Source of the DNA: Methanofastidiosum sp.
Lineage (GTDB): Archaea; Methanobacteriota_B; Thermococci; Methanofastidiosales; Methanofastidiosaceae
DNA: 10,776 nucleotides
Assembly (NCBI GenBank): GCA_013329085.1
Contig: DUKX01000014.1
Location: forward strand, 1 to 10,776
Direction: 5' to 3'
Shown here: in pieces, positions 1-5,003 of the stretch
Layout of the letters: each line of letters starts with the position of its first letter
Numbering within the stretch: position 1 is the stretch's first letter
The notes under the pieces: model-generated
What the model was told of the DNA's origin: nothing
What the model saw: the letters and a program-made list of their open reading frames with translations, nothing else
Database searches by the model: none
Translations under genes and position numbers: made by a program

Positions 1-50
1 AAAGGCCCGTACAAATCACGCTTCTCATATTTAGAAAACATGGAAAAAAG

Positions 51-845
51 ATGTTGTTTAATCATAAAGAGATGAATTTTAATGAATTTAAAGAGGGCGA
101 AGTTCTGGCTGTTACTTCCGGCTGGATATACGATGGTGATGAGCTTCGTAAATTAGCTGACACTAATGCAAATGTAATACTCCACAAAGACAAAATTACT
201 TCTGAAATTTCTGGGGATGAAATGGTATTCAGCGGATCTTTTCCAAATTATGTAATGACTCTAGGGGATTTGATCAATCTAAAAATGAAAAATGGAAACT
301 TTATTGAAACTAAAGATGCGTATGGGGTGTTTCTTCCTCCTTTTGGCATGGGCTGGGTAGATGTATTTTCAGATGCCAGTGGCACTGTACTTGGAAAGGA
401 TTTCAAAGGGACTGCGCACCTCCAGAAAGTAGTTGGCGTTGCACCATTTGGACCTTTCCACTGGGCGAGGATTGTTTTTAACAATCACTCTGTTTTTTCA
501 TTTTTTTGTCTAAAAACTGGAAAAGACTCAAAAACATTTCTCCACAAATCTATAAAATTTTTTGACACGCAAAATAACATTACAATAAGATTGAATAATC
601 CGAAACTGGAAGTATCAAGAATTGGCGATAATTGGGTCATCGAGGGCGTAGAAAAGAACAAATATGTAAAAGCCGTTCTAGAGATATATGCAACTAATAG
701 ATATGATATGAAAGGTGGCGGCTCTCAAGTTTATATTCAATATGCTGTCACCCCTAAAGAACTCACCATAAAAGATGATAACAATACATTTACTTTAAGT
801 GATCTGGGTGAAGGTGTAGGGACAATTGAAGACGCATACTGGTAG
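51..845 (+). CDS. Lipocalin-like AttH/CrtC-type protein, possibly 5'-partial
   Basis: The product is 264 residues from the ATG at 51. It has no signal peptide or membrane segment and is rich in beta-type alternation. The middle part (about residues 118-160) has a Gly-Thr-Ala-His...Gly...Pro-Phe...His-Trp-Ala-Arg pattern followed by a Ser-Val-Phe-Ser-Phe-Phe strand, and the end carries a GEGVGTIEDAY motif. This recalls the two-barrel lipocalin-like fold of the AttH/CrtC (hydroxyneurosporene synthase-like) group. The assignment is by pattern memory only and no catalytic role can be claimed. The frame stays open to the left edge (from base 3) and no clear ribosome site precedes ATG 51, so the true start may lie outside the window; ATG 72 is another candidate. 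Frame 1 upstream also reads as plausible protein up to a stop at 73-75, so a frameshift at the A-run near 44-49 is possible. The gene ends in TAG and is followed by about 225 bases without a gene. Confidence 0.5.
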   Translation: MLFNHKEMNFNEFKEGEVLAVTSGWIYDGDELRKLADTNANVILHKDKITSEISGDEMVFSGSFPNYVMTLGDLINLKMKNGNFIETKDAYGVFLPPFGMGWVDVFSDASGTVLGKDFKGTAHLQKVVGVAPFGPFHWARIVFNNHSVFSFFCLKTGKDSKTFLHKSIKFFDTQNNITIRLNNPKLEVSRIGDNWVIEGVEKNKYVKAVLEIYATNRYDMKGGGSQVYIQYAVTPKELTIKDDNNTFTLSDLGEGVGTIEDAYW

Positions 846-907
846 AGGTCAGATGCAAGTACAACAAGTATGCAAAGAAGCAATTGTTCTCAAAGTGATA
901 TGTAATT

Positions 908-988
908 AGTTGTCAAAAATAAATATGCTTCTTTATAAATGACTGGTCAATTTCTTTTTGGCTTATTTATATATGAGTTGTCAAAAAT
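908..988 (+). repeat. Pair of 13-bp direct repeats in A/T-rich intergenic DNA
   Basis: The 13-mer AGTTGTCAAAAAT occurs at 908-920 and again at 976-988, with starts 68 bases apart and A/T-rich sequence after both. TATA-like stretches lie just after the first copy (about 931-938) and just before the second (about 962-973). The rest of the 846-1071 gap holds no coding sequence that I can support. The two copies could be regulator sites for the downstream MNT gene or a small duplication. Function is inferred only from position. Confidence 0.4.
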
Positions 989-1040
989 CAATAAGTTTAT
1001 TTATTTAAAATATTATCATTACTTTTTAATAAAAGATAAT

Positions 1041-1050
1041 CGATAAATAC
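1041..1050 (+). promoter_or_regulatory. TATA-like box before the first MNT gene
   Basis: The stretch GATAAATA (1042-1049) lies 23-30 bases before the ATG at 1072, the usual archaeal TATA-to-transcription-start distance. No ribosome site precedes that ATG, so a leaderless message is the simplest reading. Confidence 0.35.
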
Positions 1051-1071
1051 ACTGCAGATGCATAGCATTTC

Positions 1072-1362
1072 ATGAACCCGCGAGAAAATGAAATTATTAT
1101 TTCATTTTTAAAAAAACACGGTGCTATAAAAATTGGAATATTTGGCTCAACAGCAAGAGGGGAGGAAAGGCCTGATAGTGACATAGATATTCTTGTAGAG
1201 TTTAATGAGGTAAAAGGCCTATTTGAATTTATAGGAATAGGGCTTGATTTAGAAGATATTTTGGGTAAAAAAATAGATCTATTTACAGAGGAAAATTTGA
1301 GACTCTTTATTAAAGATAGAGTGATGGAAGAGTTAGTTGTAATTTATGATGAAAGAGAGTGA
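1072..1362 (+). CDS. MNT-type minimal nucleotidyltransferase antitoxin (MntA-like)
   Basis: The 96-residue protein is a small single-domain nucleotidyltransferase of the MNT type. Residues 25-39 carry the family signature Gly-Ser-x-Ala-Arg-Gly-Glu followed by Ser-Asp-Ile-Asp (D37 and D39, metal-binding acids), and D69 in KKIDLF fits the third acidic position. In the MNT/HEPN systems that have been studied, this protein inactivates its HEPN RNase partner by adding AMP groups to a tyrosine near the HEPN active site. The partner should be encoded immediately downstream, and the next frame overlaps this stop codon exactly as expected. However, that HEPN frame breaks off after 31 residues, so this antitoxin seems to have lost its toxin. 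The catalytic motif itself is intact, so it may act on a partner encoded elsewhere. The ATG lacks a Shine-Dalgarno sequence and probably starts a leaderless message. Confidence 0.9.
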   Translation: MNPRENEIIISFLKKHGAIKIGIFGSTARGEERPDSDIDILVEFNEVKGLFEFIGIGLDLEDILGKKIDLFTEENLRLFIKDRVMEELVVIYDERE

Positions 1363-1441
1363 GCAGATTTATCTTAGGCGTATTATTGAAATTTCTGTAA
1401 TGAGCGAATATTCTCTAAAAAAGGATTGGCTAACTATCTAA
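1346..1441 (+). pseudogene. HEPN (DUF86-type) toxin remnant
   Basis: A reading frame opens at ATG 1346 (or ATG 1349), overlaps the end of the MNT gene by 17 bases and stops at TAA 1439-1441 after 31 codons. Its opening residues include YLRRIIEI, which resembles the first helix of DUF86/HEPN toxins (typically Tyr-Leu-x-x-Ile-Leu-x-x-Ile). Full-length members have about 110-140 residues and a late Arg-x(4)-His active-site motif; nothing like that occurs before the convergent RelE-type gene at 1526. Position right behind an MNT gene is the main support. Bases 1442-1525 add no continuation in any frame that I can recognise, so the 3' part was deleted rather than merely frameshifted. Confidence 0.6.
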
Positions 1442-1479
1442 GAGGATAACACTTGGGCAGATTTGTAAAAGGCGATGTT

Positions 1480-1517
1480 GTTTTTTATTTCTGTAGATAG
1501 GCGATATAAAAAAAAAC
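1480..1517. terminator. A/T inverted repeat between convergent genes
   Basis: GTTTTTTAT (1480-1488) and ATAAAAAAAAAC (1506-1517) form an inverted repeat between the HEPN remnant on the plus strand and the RelE-type gene on the minus strand. The A9 run (1508-1516) reads as a T-tract just after the RelE stop on the minus strand. T-tracts terminate archaeal transcription, so it could serve both directions. Confidence 0.45.
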
Positions 1518-1525
1518 TGTTGATA

Positions 1526-1780
1526 CTACTGATAAAATTTATCTCGTTTACCTATTTTCAGTATATTTATTATATCCTCATTTTCATATATTTCATAAGA
1601 AATTCTAAAGCCGCCTATCCTAATTCTATAAAGATTAGTTTCCCCTTTGATTTTCTTATATGGATAACTATAAGGATTTTCTTTTAAATGATCAATTATT
1701 ATATCTAATTTTTTCTTATTAGATTTAGGAAGATTTTTAATAAAACTAGAAGACTTATGTGTTAAAATTACTCTATACAT
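1526..1780 (-). CDS. RelE/ParE-family toxin
   Basis: The 84-residue product has the compact RelE/ParE layout: an opening strand (MYRVILTHKSSSF), two helices (about 13-34), then a beta-sheet with the family's basic positions in the LYRIRIGGFRISYEI stretch (R52, R54, R59 and Y62), and a final strand IINILKIGKRDKFYQ. Many members are ribosome-dependent mRNA endonucleases and others are gyrase poisons; the sequence does not decide between these. The length is normal and nothing is missing. The ATG sits two bases after the stop of the preceding small gene, on the same strand, which is the usual antitoxin-toxin order and coupling. A T-tract follows the TAG stop. This is one of the three modules in the island that look complete. 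Confidence 0.88.
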   Translation of the reverse strand: MYRVILTHKSSSFIKNLPKSNKKKLDIIIDHLKENPYSYPYKKIKGETNLYRIRIGGFRISYEIYENEDIINILKIGKRDKFYQ

Positions 1781-1782
1781 TT

Positions 1783-1968
1783 TTAGTCACAAAAAGTGTT
1801 TTCATATGTTTCATAGTGTCCATTCTTAATTTCTTCTCTTAATTTTTTAAATTCTTCTTTTTCGGCGTCTGTGATTTCTTCAAATCCTAAAAAATTATCA
1901 ATTTTACTATTGATTTCTTTTAGCATTTCTTCAATGTGGTCCAATTTTTCCATAAGAATGTCTGTCAA
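1783..1968 (-). CDS. Antitoxin partner of the RelE-type toxin
   Basis: The 61-residue acidic protein has an amphipathic, coiled-coil-like N-terminal half (KLDHIEEMLKEINSKIDNF) and a charged C-terminal tail. That shape suits an antitoxin that dimerises and wraps its toxin with the C-terminus. I do not recognise a specific family; the assignment rests on its place two bases before a RelE-type toxin. The start is TTG at 1966-1968. An AGGG ribosome site lies six bases before the TTG but too far from the internal ATG 1951-1953, which favours the TTG start. The gene shares its upstream gap with the divergent broken vapBC pair, with a TATA-like box at 2001-2010 on this strand. Confidence 0.7.
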   Translation of the reverse strand: MTDILMEKLDHIEEMLKEINSKIDNFLGFEEITDAEKEEFKKLREEIKNGHYETYENTFCD

Positions 1969-2000
1969 TTTAATCCCTATTATTAATTATTAAAACCACT

Positions 2001-2049
2001 ATATAAATATTTACTGGATAGAAAAATCAAAGAATGATAGATTTATATC
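2001..2049. promoter_or_regulatory. Divergent TATA-like boxes between two toxin-antitoxin units
   Basis: On the minus strand an ATATTTATAT box (2001-2010) lies 33 or more bases before the TTG start at 1968. On the plus strand an ATTTATAT box (about 2041-2048) lies 22-30 bases before the ATG at 2071, which again suggests a leaderless message. The 102-base gap holds nothing else that I can support. Confidence 0.4.
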
Positions 2050-2070
2050 TTATTTTCTAGATACGGATTA

Positions 2071-2287
2071 ATGGACTCGGATAGATCTGATTTACTCTCA
2101 GAAGAACTAGAAAACAAATTAAAGAAAAATACCCTTACCCTTGAAGACGCTATTATTCTAGGTAATAAAGTAAATAAATCTTTGAATAAACATTATATTG
2201 ATAAAACTTCTAAGCGCTTTTTCTATTAAATTCGATATACCTGAAAAAATAGTACTGGAGGTAATTGAAGATGAAGATATCTGGTAG
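2071..2287 (+). pseudogene. Frameshifted antitoxin gene of a VapBC-like pair
   Basis: A frame starting at ATG 2071 encodes an acidic helical stretch ending in LTLEDAIILGNKVNKSL and runs into a TAA at 2227-2229. The neighbouring frame continues the protein (SIKFDIPEKIVLEVIEDEDIW) to a TAG at 2285-2287. Removing one base near 2209-2216 would join the two into a protein of about 71 residues. The second half overlaps the start of a PIN-domain frame at 2271, the usual coupling of VapB with VapC. The reading is therefore an antitoxin gene with a one-base frameshift. The upstream TATA-like box is still present. A sequencing error in the short T-run could mimic this, but the toxin next door is also broken, which argues for real decay. 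Confidence 0.55.
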
Positions 2288-2420
2288 TCATCTTATTAGT
2301 GATTTTTCTGAAGATAAAATATTTATTGATGCCAACATAATTTTATTTACATTAATCAGTAATACTACTTTTCTCCAAAAAATTCAATATTTTTCTCAGC
2401 AGAATCTATCTTTGACATGA
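2271..2420 (+). pseudogene. Truncated VapC-type PIN-domain toxin
   Basis: The frame from ATG 2271 has a good ribosome site (GGAGGT, 2257-2262) and encodes 49 residues before a TGA at 2418-2420. Residues 16-25 (KIFIDANIIL) are the first strand of a PIN domain with its first catalytic aspartate (D20) and the usual Asn two residues later. PIN toxins are Mg2+-dependent RNases of about 130-140 residues with three or four acidic catalytic positions, and only the first is present here. The frame ends three bases before the stop of a convergent two-gene operon, so the missing part seems to have been replaced by that operon. I found no C-terminal PIN half on the far side of it. Confidence 0.7.
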
Positions 2421-2422
2421 TT

Positions 2423-3388
2423 CTATTTTTCTTTTTCATATAAAAATATAGATTTGTATTGAGAAGGATTTTTATTTTTTAGTTTATCTTCTAACGAATT
2501 GAATGAGTCCAGACAAAATTCTTCACTAATTAATTTTGGAAACATTTTTTTCAATACTAAATTAATTACTTCGATTTTATTGATATATTCCCCCCTTCCA
2601 CATAGGATAAATAAATTAGCTCCATTTTTCTTCAATTTTGACACAGGTGTTACATAATTCCATATTTTTTTATTTCCAACTCTAATTAGAACTAATTGAA
2701 CTGAACCAAAATCATAACATTTAGGGGGTATACTCTTATCTACTGAATATTCTTCTTTGAAACTTTCTAACAATAAAGTAAAATTGTCTCTGATTAAGTC
2801 ATTACTGTTTTCATCGACCAATAAAAATGACAATGGAAGAAAAACACCATCAAAATCACCGTAATAATCCAAGTATTCAAAACATCTTAGCCAGCTACGA
2901 ATATTGTTTTTGTTATTTTTTACTCCATTTTCTATAAACTGGACAAGATTATCTTTCTTGTATTTTTTTGCTATTTTATATGACAAATATAATTTAAATC
3001 CTACCCTAGCCGCAGGAATTAGAAATTTTTGAAAATCATTATATGCACAATCAGCATGTTTTAGGAAAATTCTTGCATCTGCATTTGAAGTGTCTTTTAA
3101 GATTTTCATTCTTCGATGTTTTGGTGCATATTCTCCATTATCATTTTCAAGAAAATAATACTCTACATTAAATTGAACATTACCATAAATATTTATTACT
3201 GATTTGTATTCTTCTTCGAACCTAAAATCGTTAATATATTCTATAATTTTAGGTTTTTTTATTCCAAAAAAATTATTTATTTTTTCTTCGTATTTATTAT
3301 AAATAACTGTGGCCAATACTCCCAAAATTATGACATAAAATATATTTAGAAGAAGACTAAATAAATTAGAAAAAAGGAAAGGCCACAA
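2423..3388 (-). CDS. Membrane-anchored protein of unknown function
   Basis: I do not recognise this 321-residue protein. One hydrophobic segment (about residues 4-29) at the N-terminus is followed by a basic/acidic linker (YNKYEEKINNFFGIKKPK) and a long soluble part, so it is probably a single-pass protein with its bulk on the cytoplasmic side. The soluble part mixes helices (about 110-175, with KHADCAYNDFQKFLIPAARVG) and a later strand-rich stretch (SVQLVLIRVGNKKIWNYVTP, then GANLFILCGRGEYINK, which looks like a Rossmann-like strand-loop-helix). The start is TTG at 3386-3388: an in-frame TAA lies directly before it, so no longer start exists; no clear ribosome site is seen. It lies eight bases after a four-cysteine protein gene and forms an operon with it. 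Base use is very A/T-rich, like the neighbours. The gene abuts a broken VapC, which suggests arrival by insertion. Confidence 0.65.
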   Translation of the reverse strand: MWPFLFSNLFSLLLNIFYVIILGVLATVIYNKYEEKINNFFGIKKPKIIEYINDFRFEEEYKSVINIYGNVQFNVEYYFLENDNGEYAPKHRRMKILKDTSNADARIFLKHADCAYNDFQKFLIPAARVGFKLYLSYKIAKKYKKDNLVQFIENGVKNNKNNIRSWLRCFEYLDYYGDFDGVFLPLSFLLVDENSNDLIRDNFTLLLESFKEEYSVDKSIPPKCYDFGSVQLVLIRVGNKKIWNYVTPVSKLKKNGANLFILCGRGEYINKIEVINLVLKKMFPKLISEEFCLDSFNSLEDKLKNKNPSQYKSIFLYEKEK

Positions 3389-3396
3389 TTAATCAT

Positions 3397-3702
3397 CTAT
3401 TTGTGGTTTTCTTTCTGTTTTTCCATCTCACATAAAGCAAGAATAAAGCATTCAGGATTTTGACATATCGGTTTAGAACTTCCAGGTATAAATGCAGTAA
3501 TCTCATTTTCATTGAGTTCTTTATTGCAAATTCCACACATCACTACTTTACCCTTATTATCTATAATTTTGCTTTCTTCAGATATTTTCCAATTCAATTT
3601 TTTAAATGCGTATTTTAAACTCTTAGCTTCAAATAAATCGATTACACACACTGCACCAGAATTTTTAGGAGTCAACTCAATCATATTATCCCTTGGAACC
3701 AT
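3397..3702 (-). CDS. Four-cysteine, putative zinc-binding protein, first gene of an unknown operon
   Basis: The 101-residue protein has no family that I recognise. The C-terminal half carries C56-x2-C59 and, 20 residues on, C80-x4-C85, a spacing compatible with a zinc ribbon or treble-clef-like knuckle, followed by a helix. The N-terminal half (1-50) is a small mixed alpha/beta region with the stretch AVCVIDLFEAKSLKYAFKKLNW. There is no signal peptide, so it should be cytoplasmic. The ATG at 3700-3702 is supported by a TATA-like box about 30-42 bases upstream; M7 is an alternative start. It is co-oriented with the membrane-anchored protein gene, with an eight-base gap, so the two probably work together: a soluble zinc protein plus a membrane partner. 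It could be a regulator or an adaptor; neither can be shown. Confidence 0.65.
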   Translation of the reverse strand: MVPRDNMIELTPKNSGAVCVIDLFEAKSLKYAFKKLNWKISEESKIIDNKGKVVMCGICNKELNENEITAFIPGSSKPICQNPECFILALCEMEKQKENHK

Positions 3703-3731
3703 ATTATCTTCAAATATTATATTAAAAATAA

Positions 3732-3744
3732 GTATATAAATATA
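3732..3744 (-). promoter_or_regulatory. TATA-like box of the two-gene unknown operon
   Basis: On the minus strand the stretch TATTTATATACTT is A/T-only apart from one C and lies 30-42 bases before the ATG at 3702. It is the only such box close to the start of the operon. Confidence 0.4.
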
Positions 3745-3786
3745 TCTTCACAAAAAAGTACTTTAGAAAAATTGTATAATCCCTTT

Positions 3787-4080
3787 TCAAATATAGATCA
3801 CTTCTTTTAGAATAGTTTCTTTGAGTTCTTTTCGTATATCTTCTTTTGGAACTAAATCCACCCTAATTCCTAATAGTTCGGTTAGATAATTCTCTGCTTT
3901 TATTACACCTAAAAGACTAACAGGCTCCTCAAATTCAACAATAAGATCTATATCGCTTCTTTCTTTAGCATTATTTCTAGCATATGAGCCAAAGATACCT
4001 ATATTCCTAATCTTATATTTAATGAAAAGTTCTTCTCTTTTCTCTTCTATTATTTTTTCAATGTCTGCAACATCCTTCAT
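3787..4080 (-). CDS. Orphan MNT-type nucleotidyltransferase antitoxin
   Basis: This is a second MNT-type protein (97 residues), clearly different from the one at 1072. It has Gly-Ser-Tyr-Ala-Arg at 31-35 and Ser-Asp-Ile-Asp at 42-45 (D43 and D45 as metal ligands), and D75 in GIRVDLV is the third acid. An extra N-terminal helix (1-21) precedes the core. The classic partner, a HEPN toxin, should follow on the minus strand, but only about 85 bases separate this stop from the next gene and they contain no HEPN-like frame. So this is a second MNT antitoxin without a toxin. The catalytic residues are all kept, which argues that it is still used, perhaps on a HEPN protein elsewhere, or that the loss is recent. 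A TATA-like box at 4101-4112 lies 21-32 bases from the ATG; no ribosome site is seen. Confidence 0.88.
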   Translation of the reverse strand: MKDVADIEKIIEEKREELFIKYKIRNIGIFGSYARNNAKERSDIDLIVEFEEPVSLLGVIKAENYLTELLGIRVDLVPKEDIRKELKETILKEVIYI

Positions 4081-4100
4081 TATTTATATTTTAATTAAAC

Positions 4101-4112
4101 TATAATTTAAAT
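4101..4112 (-). promoter_or_regulatory. TATA-like box of the orphan MNT gene
   Basis: ATTTAAATTATA on the minus strand lies 21-32 bases before the ATG at 4080, which fits a leaderless message. The rest of the stretch up to 4193 holds only short plus-strand frames with no recognisable product. Confidence 0.35.
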
Positions 4113-4193
4113 ATGTGCCAAATGAAGCGTTGGATTCTATTATGATTGGAATACCAAAAGTAAATTACAGTTAGAAAAAATACTGGATGATCT

Positions 4194-4343
4194 TTAAGGC
4201 TCTAGACAAAGCTCTATAGCTTCTTTGATGTTATCTATAGCCTCTTCTCTAGTATCCCCTTCTGAAATGCAACTGGGAAGAGAAGGCACAAAAACAGTGA
4301 ATCCACCTTCTTCTTGGGATTCTAACACAACAGTTACTTTCAT
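4194..4343 (-). CDS. Lone HicB-like antitoxin
   Basis: A 49-residue protein runs from the ATG at 4341-4343 to the TAA at 4194-4196. It is a textbook short HicB core: two strands (MKVTVVLESQEEGGFTVFVP), the Leu-Pro-Ser-Cys-Ile-Ser-Glu-Gly-Asp-Thr turn, then the helix EEAIDNIKEAIELCLE. This partly degraded RNase-H-like fold neutralises the HicA mRNA endonuclease in HicAB pairs and is also found alone. No hicA is present on either side: the 3' side has only about 110 bases before the MNT gene and the 5' side leads into repeat copy 1. The protein ends soon after the helix and lacks any DNA-binding extension. It resembles the HicB at 5237 (both contain NIKEAIELCLE), so it may protect against the HicA of that pair or be the survivor of a duplicated module. 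Confidence 0.85.
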   Translation of the reverse strand: MKVTVVLESQEEGGFTVFVPSLPSCISEGDTREEAIDNIKEAIELCLEP

Positions 4344-4364
4344 AATGAGTATTTACAAATACAA

Positions 4365-4374
4365 AATATATAAA
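4365..4374 (-). promoter_or_regulatory. TATA-like box of the lone hicB
   Basis: TTTATATATT on the minus strand lies 22-31 bases before the ATG at 4343. The start lacks a ribosome site, so a leaderless message is likely. Confidence 0.45.
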
Positions 4375-4394
4375 CATTCCTAATTGAAATAATT

Positions 4395-4431
4395 TTTTAG
4401 CCGGCGTTAACAGTAAAAACTACAAAGATTA
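4395..4431 (-). repeat. 37-bp cassette-tail repeat, copy 1
   Basis: This copy matches copy 2 at 34 of 37 positions, with all three mismatches visible by eye. On the coding strand it begins with the TAA stop codon of the RelE-type toxin and then reads TCTTTG, a T5 run and the dyad TGTTAACG. It therefore doubles as the 3' untranslated region of that toxin. The T-run could help to terminate transcription. Confidence 0.85.
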
Positions 4432-4689
4432 GAAAAATTTCTCAAGATCTTTATAAACTGTTTTTCTATGTCCAATCACTAAAAATATCACTTTATCATT
4501 TTCTATTGTATATATAATTCTAAGAACTCCTACTCTCTTTGAACGAATATTTTTAAAGTGCCTAAGGGGCTTTCCTCTTTCTGGGAATTCGCATATTGTA
4601 TCTATCGATTCATCTACTATTTTCTTAATATCTTCATTAAAGCGGACATAAATTGAAGAAAAACTTTTTGTAAAAGATGATTTATACAT
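4429..4689 (-). CDS. RelE/ParE-family toxin of the second pair
   Basis: The product is 86 residues from the ATG at 4687-4689. The opening strand MYKSSFTKSF, two helices (about 10-34), the GKPLRHF turn, basic strands (RSKRVGVLRIIYTIE, with R49, K51, R52 and R57) and the closing IGHRKTVY (72-79) are all typical of RelE-type toxins, which mostly cut mRNA in the ribosome. A longer frame begins at 4713, but those eight extra residues are unlike the family; the shorter start overlaps the antitoxin stop by eight bases (ATGTATAA) and has a GGAAAG ribosome site before it, so I prefer it. The TAA stop is the first codon of repeat copy 1. It is only distantly similar to the RelE-type toxin at 1526, so it is not a recent duplicate. 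Confidence 0.88.
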   Translation of the reverse strand: MYKSSFTKSFSSIYVRFNEDIKKIVDESIDTICEFPERGKPLRHFKNIRSKRVGVLRIIYTIENDKVIFLVIGHRKTVYKDLEKFF

Positions 4690-4882
4690 GTCTTTCTTTC
4701 CAGAGTTTTTCAAGTTCAGATCTATCGACCAACTTTCCTTCCTCTACTTCACTTATGGCATCATTTATGGCTTTTTCCCAATCGGGATTTAGAATTGTTT
4801 CAAGTTCGGCCTGTAATTTTTCTATATCCTCAACAAGCTCATACAAAAACTCTTTTTTAATCTCTATAGTTTCAGATGCCAT
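4682..4882 (-). CDS. Antitoxin of the second RelE-type pair
   Basis: The 66-residue acidic protein is predicted to be almost all helix: an N-terminal charged helix with leucine/isoleucine spacing (FLYELVEDIEKLQAELETI) and a C-terminal part (AINDAISEVEEGKLVDRSELEKLW) that would wrap the toxin. I see no ribbon-helix-helix or AbrB motif, so its DNA-binding mode, if any, is unclear. Its last codons overlap the toxin start by eight bases, giving translational coupling and fixing the pair. The ATG at 4880-4882 has a TATA-like box 29-38 bases upstream. The pair lies between repeat copies 2 (upstream) and 1 (downstream). Confidence 0.8.
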   Translation of the reverse strand: MASETIEIKKEFLYELVEDIEKLQAELETILNPDWEKAINDAISEVEEGKLVDRSELEKLWKERHV

Positions 4883-4910
4883 ACTATCTATCTTCTTTTA
4901 GTTGCTATCT

Positions 4911-4920
4911 TTTATATTAT
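4911..4920 (-). promoter_or_regulatory. TATA-like box of the second RelE-type pair
   Basis: ATAATATAAA on the minus strand lies 29-38 bases before the antitoxin ATG. It falls between repeat copy 2 and the gene, so this module has its own promoter and need not depend on read-through. Confidence 0.4.
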
Positions 4921-4966
4921 TTCCTATTGTTAAATTATTTGCCGTATACTTTGTATTTGACTATAC

Positions 4967-5003
4967 TTTTAGCCAGTGTTAACAGTAAAAACTCCAAAGA
5001 TTA
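4967..5003 (-). repeat. 37-bp cassette-tail repeat, copy 2
   Basis: It is the same element as copy 1 with three substitutions. Read on the minus strand it starts exactly with the TAA stop of hicA, continues TCTTTGGAG, a T5 run and the dyad TGTTAACA, and ends in CTAAAA. Sharing begins at the stop codon although the two toxin genes are unrelated. Confidence 0.85.

Noticed and set aside
1480-1517. A small RNA gene between the convergent genes
   Set aside because: The inverted repeat is almost only A/T and is better explained as a terminator.
1475-1687. Plus-strand frame with hydrophobic residues
   Set aside because: It is the reverse of the RelE-type toxin gene; its composition follows from the A/T-rich antisense strand.
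3512-3739. Plus-strand frame opposite the four-cysteine protein
   Set aside because: It is antisense to a better frame with a promoter and operon partner and has no ribosome site.
4105-4193. Short plus-strand frames ending LEKILDDL and MIGIPKVNYS as a gene remnant
   Set aside because: They are too short, in two frames, and match no family that I can name.
4690-4713. Longer start for the second RelE-type toxin
   Set aside because: The eight extra residues do not resemble the family, and the inner ATG has a ribosome site and the expected overlap with the antitoxin stop.
4677-4901. Ser/Phe-rich plus-strand frame
   Set aside because: It is antisense to the antitoxin of the second RelE-type pair, and its composition is that of a shadow.
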